From positions 1-64,000 of the forward strand of contig JAVTVY010016111.1 in the NCBI GenBank assembly GCA_036873755.1: DNA of 64,000 nucleotides, read 5' to 3'. Within the stretch, counting starts at the first letter, position 1, and every line of letters starts with the position of its first letter. The translations under genes were made by a program, and so were the position numbers. Below are positions 18,905 to 31,315 of the stretch, piece by piece. The notes beneath the pieces were generated by a model. That model had not been told where the DNA came from, did no database searches, and was given only the letters and a program-made list of their open reading frames with translations. This stretch comes from Hanleya hanleyi (lineage: Eukaryota > Mollusca > Polyplacophora > Lepidopleurida > Hanleyidae).

Positions 18905-21900
18905 CGATTGACTAGACTAGTACCCATCCACTGCGCATGACCCGCTATCGCTAAGCTTGTGGACCAGTATCTAATAATGAAAAGACGTAATGGCGGCCAA
19001 ATTTCAGCCCATACCTTCAACATGGAGTGTTTATGAAATGGCTCGATGCGTAGAGGAAGTGCTACAGATCAATGTGAAAACTACCGCTCAAGATATGCGT
19101 CTGTTTCATCTTCCTTTAGGACTTGATAACTGATGATGTTAAATAATGATATTCTGTAAAAGATTGTTTCTTTTATCGACCTTCTGGTCGGCCTTGTCAA
19201 GAACAGGCTCTATCAGCTTGACGAAAGTGTCTGTGAGTCCGCGTCAGTCCGTAACGTCACAGCATAATTTTACACAACGTCACAATACGACGGTATAATG
19301 AATTGTTAATCCGATTGTTGCATAACGTCACAAATACACGTCAACAGGTCATGACATCGCCGCTACAGTGAAGGTCGGCATTATTAGAAGCCTGTCGTCA
19401 ATCGGCCCAACGTTATCAGACGATGGCGGCCAGTCTACCGATTGACAAGCTTAGCAATCTCGAAACCAGACCTATCCGGTCCTGTCCTCCCTACTAGGCT
19501 CTGGGACGGCGCTCAGCAGTACGATCGGTCATTGGATAGCACACAAAACCCTAGAATTTAGAACATAACGAGAGCGTATCTGTGGGGATCAAGCCAACGT
19601 CCCGACGTCATGGATGTTACGAGCGCGTCTGCAAGATGACGTAGCCTACCAGAACTCTTTATGCATTCTTGCGAAACATTTTTTATTCTGACGTCATGAC
19701 GTTATAACACTGGCCATGAAAATGACTCATGACTGACGTTTTATAAAGAATAGGATATGTTCCAATGGAACCGGAAGGGGCCACGTGAAAGAATTTTTCA
19801 ATGTATTATGGGACCAATTTTCAGTGAGCGTCGTCCCAGGGGTTCATCGTAGATAGACTAGTACCCATCCACTGCGCATGACCCGCTATCGCTAAGCTTG
19901 TGGACCAGTATCTAATAATGAAAAGACGTAATGGCGGCCAAATTTGAGCCCATACCTTCAACATGGAGTGTTTATAAAATGGCTCGATGCGTAGAGGAAA
20001 TGCTACAGATCAATGTGAAAACTATCGCTCAAGATATGCGTCTGTTTCATCTTGCTTTAGGATTTGATAACTGATGATGTTATATAATGATATTCTGTAA
20101 AAGATTGTTTCTTTTATCGACCTTCAGTTCGGCCTTGTCAAGAACCAACCTCGCCACCAGGGGTCGCTCTCCGCTGGAAAATTGGCCGCTCCGACGAACC
20201 CCTGGGACGCAACCTCGCCACCAGGGGTCGCTCTCCGCTGGACAATTGGCCGCTCCGATGAACCCCTGGGACGACGCTCACTGAAAGTTGGTCCCATAAT
20301 ACATTGAAAAATTCGTTCACGTGTCCTCTTCCGGTTCCATTGGAACGTATCCAATTCTTTATGAAACGTCAGTCATGAGTCACTTGCATGGCCAGCCTGT
20401 CATAACGTCATGACGTCAAAATAGAAAATGTTTCGCAAGAATGCATGAAGAGTTCTGGCAGGTTACGTCATCTTTCAGACGCGCTCGTAACATCCATGAC
20501 GTCGGGACCTCGGCTTAATCTCCACAGATACGCTCTCGTTATGTTCTAAATTCTAGGGTTGTGTGTGCTATCCAATGACCGATCGTACTGCTGAGCGCCG
20601 TCCCAGAGCCTAGTAGGGAGGACAGGACCGGATGGCTCTGGTTTCGAGATTGCCCTGGGACGACGGTCGCTGAAAATTGGTCCCATAATACATTGAAAAA
20701 TTCTTCCACGTGGCCCCTTCCGGTTTCATTGGAACATATCCTATTCTTTATAGAACGTCAGTCATGAGTCATTTTCATGGCCAGTGTCATAACGTCATGA
20801 CGTCAGAATAAAAAAATGTTTCGCAAGAATGCATAAAGAATTCTAGTAGGCTACGTCATCTTTCAGACGCGCTCGTAACATTCATGACGTCGGGACGTCG
20901 GTTTGATCCCCACAGACACGCTCTCGTTATGTTCTAAATTCTAGGGTTTTGTGTTCTATCCAATGACCGATCGTACTGCAGAGCGCCCTCCCAGAGCATA
21001 GTAGGGAGGACAGGACCGGATAGCTCTGGTTTCGAGATTGGTCAAGGTTCAAGGTTCAAGGTTCTTTATTTGCTGATCACAGCGCCCGTTATCGAGCAGA
21101 TATACAATCAAGCGAAGATAATTAAGTATATATACATATAGAATAACCTAGTTGATTAGAAATAATTTGATTTACAGAAAAATAACAGTCGTGATACAAG
21201 GAACAATAATGCCAGGAGCAGCGATTTCGCTGGCATTTTACAATAAATTATGATCTTACTGACTAGTATCTGTTTGTAACACTAAAAACGTATATTAGCT
21301 AACATCTGTTATTCCTGTACCAGTAACACATTTGTCATGTTTAGATGCCGAACCATCAATCATATTGCTACGTGCGCTCATACAATCATGAACAAACTTA
21401 CCTAAAATTTTCACAATAATTGGATCCTCGCACGATAAGAGCCAAATAAATTTGTTTGAAATATCGAGTTGAGAAAAGTTGGCATTCATGCTATCACATT
21501 TAAATAGAAATATGTCCCGAAAATTATCATATTTATTACATTCCATTAAAAAATGGAATTCATCTTCAACCTTACCAGCATTGCAAAGAGTACATAAACG
21601 CTTATCTGCTGGTACTTTGGCAAATCTACCTTTCTCAATCTGAAGGTCATGGCTACTTGTTCGTAGCTTACATAAGTCACTGCGATGATCTCGATTCAGA
21701 ATAGATAAGTAAGGTTCCAACACAAAATTTAGCTTGAAGGTTCTATATGTTCTGAGTTTGTTACCATACGCTACGTTGGGACGGTCGGTAAACAGTTGTT
21801 CATTCCACCAGTTACAAAATACAGAAGAGAAACTTCTTGCAGCTTTGGAAACTAAGCTACCAACAGATAAACTTTTTTTCTGTTCGTATAAATGACTTAG

Positions 21901-23181
21901 ATTTAAGAATGACAATATACATTTAATACCCGTTACCCAGGTCTTTTTCCTTGGGTGTCCAATTTGATAGAAAAATCAAAAGCTTTCTTTAATAACGTAT
22001 CATCAGGCATTTCAAATAAGCGACGCCAGTATTTAAGCATTGAACAAATAACATCAATAGCATAGGACGTCGACCGAGTTCACCTAACACAGCACAATTT
22101 GTACATTTGGAGTTGACCCCCAGAATGTATTTACAGTACTTCAAGTTAAGTCTTTCAAGTGGTTCATTCTTAATATAGTTATCTAAAAATGATTTTTTAC
22201 TCAATTTTGTAACAATGGATGATCCCCATATTTCTGAACAGTAGAGTAAAATAGGCTTAATAGTATGATCAAATATATGCAAAGAAGTGGAGATTCCAGG
22301 AGGGTTACATGAAAAACATTTTCGAATTTTGAAGAATGCCTTAGATGCCTTGCCATTCAGTTGAACTTTGGCCAATTTCCACGTTCCAGATGGGTTAAAT
22401 GTAATTCCTAAATATGTGTACGACTGTACTGTTTCTATTTGGGCATCACCAAGACAGAATGATTTTGGAGATGTTCCACTTTTACAGTTAAATATCATAC
22501 ATTTAGTTTTAGCTATGTTCACTTCCAGACTCCATTTATCACAGTATAATTGTAGTTTATCAAGGGATAGTTGTAAACCTTCCTTACTGTCAGACAATAG
22601 CACAACATCATCTGCATACAATAAACAATTGAGAGGTGTGGTCCCAAGGAATACCGGGTCACATGAATTATCAAATATGGATGGTAGATCATTAATGAAA
22701 ATCTTAAAAAGATTTGGGCTTAAATTGTCGCCCTGACATTGTGACTGACGCAGACCCACAGACACTCTCGTCAAGCTGTACAGCCTGTTCTTGACAAGGC
22801 CGAACTGAAGGTCGATAAAAGAAATAATCTTTTACAGAATATAATCATATAACACCATCCGTTATCAAATCCTAATGCAAGATGAAATAGACGCATATCT
22901 TGAGCGATAGTTTTCACATTGATCTGTAGCACTTCCTCTACGCATCAAGCCATTTCATAAACACTCCATGTTGAAGGTATGGGCTCAAAATTGGCCGCCA
23001 TTACGTCTTTTCATTATTAGATACTGGTCCACAAGCTTAGCGATAGCGGGTCATGCGCAGTGGATGGGTACTAGTCTAGGGTTCATCGAAGCGGCCAATT
23101 GTCCAGCGAAGAGCGACCCCTGGTGGCGAGGTTGCAAGCTTAGCGATAGCGGGTCATGCGCAGTGGATGGGTACTAGTCTA
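18905..23181. repeat. Nested foldback repeat complex
   Basis: Unit A (GACTAGTACCCATCCACTGC ... GACCTTCNGNTCGGCCTTGTCAAGAAC, about 300 bp) occurs plus-strand at about 18910-19215 and 19857-20145 and inverted at about 22790-23081. Unit B (about 390 bp, containing CGCTCGTAACATCCATGACG) occurs inverted at about 19447-19846 and direct at 20270-20652 and 20653-21038. A 64-bp unit bounded by CCAGGGG/CCCCTGG occurs in tandem at 20149-20276 and inverted at about 23083-23138. A LINE sits inside, splitting the complex. No transposase gene is visible. Confidence 0.8.
21040..22745 (-). mobile_element. 5'-truncated LINE (non-LTR retrotransposon)
   Basis: Reverse-transcriptase similarity begins at CQGDNLSPNLFKIFINDLP at about 22745 and includes the catalytic LLYADDVVLLS, then thumb and C-terminal regions. 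After frame changes near 22030 and 21950 it continues to a C-terminal CTLCNAGKVEDEFHFLMEC zinc-knuckle (about 21620-21540). The 3' end on the minus strand is AATAAAGAACCTTGAACCTTGAACC, an AATAAA followed by short tandem TTGAACC, typical of CR1-like LINE tails. The ORF start upstream (first 12 codons) is flanking foldback repeat sequence. Endonuclease and 5' RT parts are absent. The clade is uncertain. Confidence 0.85.
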
Positions 23182-24811
23182 GGCCGCGAAGTCAACCTTC
23201 GTCAGCCTCAGTTTCGTACGTTTTTCAGGAGTTTAAAAATTGGGTAATGTTACATATGGAATATGTGACAAAAAACGGCCTGGTCGACCCCATATTTTGA
23301 ATAGCTTTTTTATCTCGCCTCGGGACGGGGAACACTGAGAAGAAATCTTATTGATATCGATTGTCAAGATTTTTCCAGGAAATGAACGAAATATGGCGTA
23401 TTTTGGGTCATTTTAATATAGATTTTCCAGAAAATATGGAGTACGTTCCGAGGGAAGAAAATTTATCCCGGGTTGAATTTGCATAACTGGCTTGTATGCT
23501 GAATTAATGGTATGAGCATTCCCATGAAGAAAATATATACTTTTATAGGGGTTTTCTGGATGGTTTGACAACTCAGAAAGACGGAAGGGCTATACCAAGG
23601 GTCTATTTCCAGCAACAAGGGGTCTACTGTGAACTGCGCCCTCAGTTCGAGCTGGCGATCCCATTGATCAATGATAGAAAAACAAAGATAATTCATGCAG
23701 AAATTGTTCATTACCTCTGACTAAACTGCATTTATACAGAACATATTGACAGATCTATGACCTAAATAGTCGCTTCAATATTTGGGATTGAACCTCATAT
23801 TTAATTCAGCAGATAGTGCTAAATATAAATTCATGGTTGTCATGCATGATATTAAATTTGACGCATGACAATTCCACACACAGGGTTTATGTAAATAGTT
23901 CAGTATTTATATACATGTATAGTTAGTATTTTGTTCAGTTAGGTTGTATACGTTTCGCCCGCGTATGATCGAAATGTTAAACCAAAAGCTAAACATAAAT
24001 TCTTTCGTACTTTGGATGCATCGCCAAACACATGCCATCTTCCAAATAAATTGTCCGATTTTTTTTTGATTTTTTTTTCCAATAATTTTCGACATTTCTG
24101 AACAGTTTTCTCATTCTGGAACTAAGAATACATTATAAATTATTAATTCGTAGTCTAGTGCCCCCCTCCTGTGGTGCCCCATTCCAGATCAATAATAACA
24201 CCGGGCTATAGTCATAAGCCGGGAGTTCAGACAAACTAGGTCATCAGGGGAGGAGCACTGCTAGGGTCACTTTTGTTGATGTCCTAGTCATCTATGCTGT
24301 TATGGAGCTACTGCCGACTTGACCTCGCGAAAATGTAGAGCAAAAAGTCTGCACTCGTAGCTCAAGGCCGTGCCAGTTTGCACAGCATGTGCAGTATTCC
24401 GCTCGTACCATTCGCATTCATTTATGCGAGCGTTTAGAATTACAGAACTCATTTTGAACATAAACAAGCTGGCCGAATGTCTGAACTTCCTGCGCCGCGG
24501 TTTGGTTAAGCATTCTAATTTTATCACGAAAAAGGCACATGGTTTATAATAGAAAATGCACAACTTTTACACAATATCAAACTAAACATCAGTTCATTAG
24601 AATAAAATTAGAAACCATCTTCCAAGACTTCCTCTATTCTTTCCCAAATGGTATCATTGAGATTTTTCTCCGGTTGTCACTTTGTCCATTTGTCATTTTT
24701 ACCATTTGTCCAGGAGCCATTTTCGTTCGTTATCGGTTTTGCCCGTTGCCCTTCCGTCCATTATTGCAATTTTGTCCTGTACAGAGATATGAATGACAGC
24801 CATGTGAAACG
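23182..24811. other. Non-coding stretch, AT-rich
   Basis: No gene or clear repeat was recognised. Short frames lack any supported motif. A CCATTTGTC...CCATTTTCGTT series near 24680-24775 is a loose minisatellite-like patch. Confidence 0.45.
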
Positions 24812-25047
24812 ACCGTAGTAGGGAAAGGACAATTCGATGCTAGCTGATCTAAAATAAAGAGCATTTTGAGTCCCGTTGATCTACTGCTGTTAAGGATTGT
24901 GATGTCACGTGACCTTTGGCGCTGCGCATGCGAGCGGTCGTACAAAAATACCGGTGCGCTGGGCTAACGGTCACGTGACCTCAACTCTTCACAAGTATGT
25001 GTAGATCAACGTGACTAGGAATGCCGCGAGGGGATCGGTTTTTGAAT
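24812..25047. mobile_element. Palindromic MITE, copy 1
   Basis: The left half GTAGTAGGGAAAGGACAATT...GAGTCCCGTTGATCTACTGC...TGTGATGTCACGTGACC is mirrored by GGTCACGTGACC...GTAGATCAACGTGACTAGG on the right. A second copy of the family lies at 27304-27520. Confidence 0.7.
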
Positions 25048-25094
25048 CTGCATTCCGTACAATATTCAGCTAGGCCGGTAAGATTCTGGAAACA

Positions 25095-26212
25095 CGATAA
25101 GCTATACCGCTTGGCCTAATGGACCAATGGCTGTGCAAAAAAGTAAACTAGCCAGAGAGCCGAATAAGAACCAATCAAATCTTTTTTTTTTTTTAGCCAA
25201 TAGAATTACTCCACCTTAAAAATGAACCAATGAAATTTGGAGCTGACTGTAAAGTGGGAAGCCCATGGAATGTTCTGTGTGGTGTCTGATGTGGAGGGCA
25301 TCCCTTCGCTCTGGGGTAAAATTGCGCATAGAAGTGAATGAAAAATGCAATAAAGTTAACTTATATGTGATGTACCATTATATTAGTATGGGTCTCTGAT
25401 CAGGGCTATAAATATCAAGCTGTTCATAGCAAACAAATAAAATGGCGGTTCTTGCTTGGAAAATCCCCGTATGACATCAATCATCTATACACTCTGTACG
25501 CAAGGAAGTCAACTCTGATCAGGTACATGTAAAATACTCGGACTGTGAAGGGTGTTTACGGGCTCTTGAAGCTCACATTTTGTCCTGTCCTGTTTTGTCA
25601 ATGAACCAAGCGACTGTGAGCCATCAGTAGCAAGTGACTGTGAGCCATCAGTAGTAGAGTCGCTCGGAAACGCACTCGGGTGAGTGATATGATCCAAATG
25701 GGCAGCAGGCGGTGTCAAGTTGAAGCCCTCGTGGGGGGTAGAGCCAGACTGGAGAGATGATGTGCATCTGTGGCGTCGTTCTGCGCATGCGCACTCGGGA
25801 AATAGTATTGAAGTGCAATCTGTTATGGGGGTTATGGGATACATGTAGTTGTGGGTATTTTTGTGGAGAAAAGTATATGGTGTGGAGATGCTATCGATCA
25901 GGTTTACGCCGTGGAGTACGTCTGTTTAGGTATCAGGGTCGTCGGTTGACATTAATCGATGGCGTCATCGTGCACATGCGCACTCGACAGGAACAGGATG
26001 GGATGTATTCCCTGCTTTATTACCACTTAGCCGGAGGTTGGGTCAGGGACCGGATATTTTAGCTCCCAATTTCGTTGGTTTACATTTTAAGGCGGAGCGA
26101 TTCTATTGCCTGAAAATATAACGAGTTGATTGTTTCTTTGTCGATTCGCTGATTGGTCCATTTTCTGGCACAGCCAATAGTCCATTAGACCACGTCGGTA
26201 TAAACTGAATCA
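25095..26212. mobile_element. Inverted-repeat element (arms about 155 bp) with internal NRF1-type site
   Basis: The left arm (25095-25250: GGCCTAATGGACCAATGGCT ... CCACCTTAAAAATGAACCAA) is the imperfect reverse complement of the right arm (26055-26212: TTGGTTTACATTTTAAGGCG ... AGCCAATAGTCCATTAGACC). The interior has a TGCGCATGCGCA palindrome at 25792-25803 inside a unit GTCAAGTTGAAGCCCTCGTG related to the 35-kb repeat arrays. No clear gene lies inside. Confidence 0.65.
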
Positions 26213-26600
26213 TCTTGAAGATCTCGGCGTGTAGAGGATGGTTGGGGTGTTTTGAATGAGCAGTGACGTCATGCTGCACATGCGCAGTCGAAGACTAATA
26301 GAGAAAGTGGGCATTTCGGTATGTGCAGAGGCATGTTTGAGCGACTGAGGGGTTATATCTCATCCAAATATGGCGTATAGGTTCTCATGTTGAAGCTCTC
26401 GTGGTGTAGACCACGACTTGAGGGATGTGCGTGTCATCTGTGATGTCATTGGTGACGTCATCAGTGGGAGTTGTAGAGAAAGCGGGCATTCTGGGGGTGC
26501 GTGGTGGTGTGTTTGAGTGATTTAGGGACCATTCTTTGTCCAAATATGCCGGGTGGGGTGTCATCTTCATCTCTTGAAGTAGAATACGACTCATGAGATG
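26213..26600. repeat. Polinton-type repeat units with CRE sites
   Basis: Two diverged units with GTTGAAGCTCTCGTGGTGTA and TGACGTCATC, closely related to those at 38.82-39.10 kb (same order: TCATCTT, CGGGGTGTAGACCACGA, GAGGGATGT, TGACGTCATCAGT, AAAGTGGGCATTTTGGGG). They lie downstream (3') of the minus-strand ORF at 26601-27087. Confidence 0.75.
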
Positions 26601-27087
26601 TCAGCGTGACTGTGTCGTCACCAGTAGAAGACAAAGTGCAGCGTCGCTCAGGTGCGCCAGAGACATGGCTAAGTACATCCTATACACTGACCCATAGGAG
26701 CGACCAGTGAACATGCATGCAGACACAAACTCCTGAACGAGGTCGACATATCGCTGACGTAAAGCCCGTCGTGGTCTGGGTTCCAACGTGTTATGAGCTA
26801 TAGTTACGGTTTCCTCTTTTGAATACCCTTTGTGGTGAAACTTGTTTTCTGTGGCCTCCAACGTCTTGCTTACCTCGGCGTCCATGCTTTCTTTGAACAA
26901 ATCCCTCCATAGCCTCGTGTTCACGTTTTTTTTCTTGTACGGGTTTGAGTTGGTCTTTCACGGTTTGGTGATGAGAGTAATCCTGAGCTGGTGGTATGAA
27001 GGGGGGCAGGTTGTGTAGGGACCCGTGTGTGGACTCACACTCAGACTTTTGTGGTGACCCCTCGCCGGGTAACAGGTGGGGCGTCAA
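26601..27087 (-). pseudogene. Unrecognised broken ORF beside Polinton-type repeats
   Basis: Two minus-strand frames appear to form one product. The 5' part (27087 to about 26935) gives a Pro/Ser/His-rich region (PPFIPPAQDYSHHQTVKDQL). After a +1/-1 change in an A-rich run near 26925-26935, the second frame gives a helical, charged region (LWRDLFKESMDAEVSKTLEA, then RPRRALRQRYVDLVQEF). I do not recognise the family. Downstream units match repeats found near the Polinton polymerase fragments, so it may be an accessory gene of the same elements. It could also be chance. Confidence 0.35.
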
Positions 27088-27303
27088 TCAGCGATCTTCG
27101 GGGGCATGAGCTTTTAAGTCTACGAACAGGTATAGCCGTACGGGCGGCTTGATGCGGATTGAAACGCCTGCATGAAATGGTCAAGTTGACACCCTCTCAG
27201 GCACCGTAGGCCCACTACCACTCACATACCAGACCTGTTCAGCCTTGTCATTATTAATCCATACAGAGTATAGGTATACATTTTATAACGTTTTACAATT
27301 GCT

Positions 27304-27520
27304 CATAGGGAAGGACATTTCGACGCCAGTTGACCTAAATTAGGAGCATTTCGAGTCCCAATGACCGACTTTTGTAAAGGGTTGTGATGTCACGTGATCT
27401 TTGACCCTGCGTACTTGTATTTGTTGTGCGCCAAATATCACGTGACGTCACAACGCTCTACAAAGTTAGGTCAACGGGACCCGAAATTCTCTTCGTCTAA
27501 GTATGCCCTTTGCCTACTAC
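27304..27520. mobile_element. Palindromic MITE, copy 2
   Basis: Same family as 24812-25047: TAGGGAAGGACATTTCGACG...GAGTCCCAATGACC...TGTGATGTCACGTGA mirrored by TCACGTGACGTCACAACG...GGTCAACGGGACCCGAAATT...GGCAAAG-type end. The two copies bracket the 25.1-27.1-kb block. Confidence 0.75.
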
Positions 27521-29597
27521 TGAGGACAGGTTGAGTTATCGCTTAATCGTCACTTCTTATTGTTCACAAGTCAATGAGTCAATATAAGTACTAAGATTTT
27601 AAACAAGTAAATTTACACTTTAACAGCGAGAACTAGTTAAAAATCAATCCGTATTTTACGGTAGATAAGTCTGACGTAAACACTTGACGGGCGCAAACCT
27701 TCCGTTATATATATGATATAAAAGATAAATATATGTATACATTTTATTTATCGGTTGTATATCGGGAACCGGAACTCAGTGGGAAATTCGTGTCAGATAT
27801 TAGATCACATTGTTTATTTTTAAGGAAATTAGTGAAGGGAAATACTCACTGCACGAAGTTCGACAATTGATGATTATAACACAATTAATAATGACCGCCA
27901 CATGTTCATGGGTCATGCTATGTTTAACTCCGTGCCATGACCCATAACAAAATAATAGCTTTCGCATTATCTGATGCAGTCCGGTCGAAAATGTCAACAG
28001 TCGTGAATGTGCATCCTCCATAACGCATGGCTGTACAGTGTAGGCCACAAACCATTATTATCAGGACTTGACTGGTCATTATACTTGACTGGACCATAAA
28101 TGGTCTGTGACGTATTTTAAAATGTTTCTATGATATTTGACTCTCAAATATATCAAAACCACCTTTTCAAATTTTAATCGGGAAAAAATCTGGCCAGTTT
28201 GATTGGCACCTCCGAAATTTGCCGTAATGGTGTCGAGTTGGGTGACCCTATTTCTGGCGGTCTTATCTCGAAAAAATGGTGGGGAATGTATGCTGAATTT
28301 TCCATATGTTTGAGCGGAAAGGCCAGGCTACCTGGTGTGGTGGGTCATTTGTGGCGGTGAATATTAATATAGTTTGCTCAAGATGTGCTCGACCCATTTG
28401 CGTACACTTCGCCATCCATAAGATGGCGTATAACTGACCGAGATGGTTAGAGGTTGATGCTCGACCAATTTACTACATATTAAGTAAGGCGAATAATTAG
28501 TGGTTTGTGACCTACACTCGAACCTTGCATTTAAACTAACAGCCAATGAACGGACGGAGTTCGAGAGTGATACGAATCTTCCCAGAACACGGTATATTCG
28601 ACGAAGACCAAGTGTATTCGGAGAAAAAGATGAAGGACAAAATGTGAAGTTCCGAGAGAAAACAACATTGGGGAGTCTGCTAAGTCAAAACAAACACGGG
28701 CACAAACATGTCAATTCAAAAAGAGGGTTCAAAATATACAACACATCGCTGGGGCCTAATTCGCTTAAATATGGGCATATTCGGAGAGGTCATGATTCGG
28801 AGAGGTCATGATGTCACGATTCGAAGGCTGCTCGAAAAGCCTATTTATAAAACGGCGGGTGTTCGTCCTGGCGAATTCGTCTTTTGTATAATGGCTCGGC
28901 TTTGTCAGACGAACCATGATTAGGGAAAATGTAGATCTGTTAGAAGTTTTATTTTTCTATTTGAGTTTACCTGAGTGATCTCTCACTGCCATATGTGGCT
29001 TTATATATCATACCCATGTTGCAAGCTGTTTTTTAATAGAATCCGCTATATCAACCATTAAAGTGTTGATACTTTTTACATTCATTCAATAAATGATGAG
29101 TTCATGAATGAAATGGCCATTAAATCCACCCATGATGAAGAAGCTGGCATATGACGCAGTTTATTTTCAGCTGTCACCAGATTTTCATTTTCAGGATTAA
29201 ACATGTAAAATTTCCTTGGAAAGTGCATCTCTTTTTGAGAGCTGCACTGTATAATTAGATATGACAATGTCGTAATAAGGTCTCGAAAGCTTGGTAGATA
29301 TCAGTATATCATGAGTTTCGGATATTGGCCCGTATTTCGTTGGAACTGTATTGTGTTTTATTGTAATTTTAGTGACAGGATCTGTGTTCGGCCGCAGTTT
29401 TGGTGAATAGATACATCCTTATCTTTTAGAAGTCTATCGGCATTTTCCATCAATTATATTATATAGAGGTGGAAGAATATCACTTGGATGTGCGTTTTCT
29501 AAGTTCCCGAACTACTTCAAGGGGCAAACACAGATGTAGGTCGATGGACCCGTCCGAAGGACGGTTTGCTGAAAATATCCTAAAACTGTTTCCGCCC
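27521..29597. other. Non-coding stretch
   Basis: No supported gene. Small features are an AT microsatellite near 27705-27725 and a tandem GATTCGGAGAGGTCATGA duplication near 28775-28812. The 103-codon frame at 28500-28811 spans that repeat and has no recognisable domain. Confidence 0.45.
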
Positions 29598-29606
29598 TCT
29601 TGTGAT

Positions 29607-29685
29607 TAGCTCTGGTATAGCCTTGTTTCATACTACGTGAGAACGTTGTTCTCACGTAGTATAGAACAAGGCTATACCAGAGCTA
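29607..29685. mobile_element. 79-bp near-perfect palindromic insertion with 9-bp target-site duplication
   Basis: TAGCTCTGGTATAGCCTTGT...ACGTGAGAACG meets its reverse complement with almost no spacer (centre near 29646, one arm mismatch around TTTCAT/ATAG). It is flanked by TCTTGTGAT at 29598-29606 and again at 29686-29694. It is too short to be anything but a non-autonomous hairpin element. Confidence 0.8.
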
Positions 29686-30170
29686 TCTTGTGATATGCTT
29701 TGTATCGCCATATATTGTGCAATGAACTATTGATTGAGTTGCATGAAATTGCACCATATTACCGGGTTATCAGCAATAAGTTACGTTGACACTTCAAATG
29801 AGAACAAAAACGTCGCCTCAACCTTGTGTAGAAATGATCTAACATCTGAGTGGTTATCGTTACTTGAGAATCTCTATATATATATATATATATGTGAACT
29901 TTACTGTCAAAGGCTTGGAGCTCTAGGTTTGAGTGCGTAGGCCCTACTTTTAGATCACCTTGTGGATGCGAGTACACACTATAGGTTCGAATGAACACAA
30001 ATGACTCACTAATTTAAAAGTTGAACACGAATTCCATATGTCTGTGTTTGTTTGTTCGTATATTACGACCACAGTTTCAGTCCTATTTTATAGGCTCATC
30101 AAACTTCTGCATGACATTCGTCGCGGTCGAGAAGAGGGGGAAAATATGGTTTCGAAAAGTGACGCCTAAC

Positions 30171-30640
30171 CACAGTTGCCTGGCCTGTGGGATATTGGAT
30201 GGTCGATGTCTACGTATAAATTTTTTCAATAAATTAGGAAAATTAATAAATATATATATATTTTTTAAATCGATTTTTTTTTTAAATATTTTTTGTAAGT
30301 GTATTTCTCTTTCATCTTTGGCTCAATTAAAGTCATTCCCTATAATGTCAAGCCGAGTTACTACAGTTTTTAATTATCTACCATACCCTGCCCTCTATGA
30401 CTTTTATTCTATGTCATAGAGGGCAAGGTATGGTAGATAATTAAGAACTGTAGTAACTCGGCTCGACATTATAGGGAATGACTTTAATTGAGCCAAAGAT
30501 GAAAGAGAAATACACTTACAAAAAATATTTTAAAAAAATCGATTTAAAAAAATATATATATATTTATTAATTTCATAATTTATTGAAAAAATTTATACGT
30601 AGACATCGACCATCCAATATCCCACAGGCCAGGCAACTGT
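30171..30640. mobile_element. 470-bp near-perfect palindromic insertion with 9-bp target-site duplication
   Basis: Arms of about 230 bp: CAGTTGCCTGGCCTGTGGGA (left) faces TCCCACAGGCCAGGCAACTG (right), with centre near 30407 at CCCTCTATGAC...GTCATAGAGGG. It is flanked by ACGCCTAAC at 30162-30170 and 30641-30649. Arms differ by only a few substitutions and poly-A/T length changes, so it is fairly young. No ORF. Confidence 0.85.
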
Positions 30641-30669
30641 ACGCCTAACGCCCACCAGGGGGCGAATAC

Positions 30670-30804
30670 ACTTGTGCTTGTTGTAGGTCCGTTATTAATT
30701 ATGATATTAATAGTTATATATACACTCCTCCTACTCCATTAATATGAGAGTATATCGAAATATTAATATCATAATTAATAACGGTCCCACAACAAGCGCC
30801 TGTA
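30670..30804. mobile_element. 135-bp palindromic insertion with 9-bp target-site duplication
   Basis: TTGTTGTAGGTCCGTTATTA... faces ...TAATAACGGTCCCACAACAA. It is flanked by GGCGAATAC at 30661-30669 and 30805-30813. It is AT-rich in the middle and more diverged than the 470-bp element 20 bp away. Its ends (ACTTGTG / CGCCTGT) resemble the ACAGTTG end of that element. Confidence 0.75.
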
Positions 30805-30813
30805 GGCGAATAC

Positions 30814-31315
30814 GCTTATCTTATTCCAAACTAACGAAGATGATACGATACAAGGCGACATTTTGACCTATATGTGGTGCGGTTGAAATCGAAAAAAGAA
30901 AATGTCCTAAAATAATTGTGTTTCAATATACCGGCAAGAGAAAATATATGTACACAATACGTGAAAGTTCTAGCTCGATTGCATTATGAGGGGTCCAACA
31001 CCCCTGACCGCAGTCGAACGCGCTAGCACAGTTTCGAAAAATATAAGACAGCTATCCGGATCTGATTGACGTTTCGATTGGTCAATTCTCGATTTGAAAA
31101 GGGGACATTTCAAACAGTACCACGATGTAGGGAGAGAGGCTACTGAGTGACAAACCGCAGGTTCATTGTTTTATTTGCTAACTAGCCTGATCATATCTAG
31201 AACAATTATTTGGAACACGGCGCTTCGATTTGCGTTCAGCGACAAAGCTAAACAGTCGACATATGATCGCATGACAAGCTGTCACCCATACACAGTTAGT
31301 AATAGGAGCCTAATA
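30814..31315. other. Non-coding stretch
   Basis: No gene seen. This is the left flank of the satellite array. Confidence 0.5.

Noticed and set aside
24300..24563. 87-codon minus-strand ORF
   Set aside because: No recognisable motif and no neighbouring exon evidence.
28500..28811. 103-codon plus-strand ORF
   Set aside because: No domain, no splice or promoter context, and it crosses a local tandem repeat.
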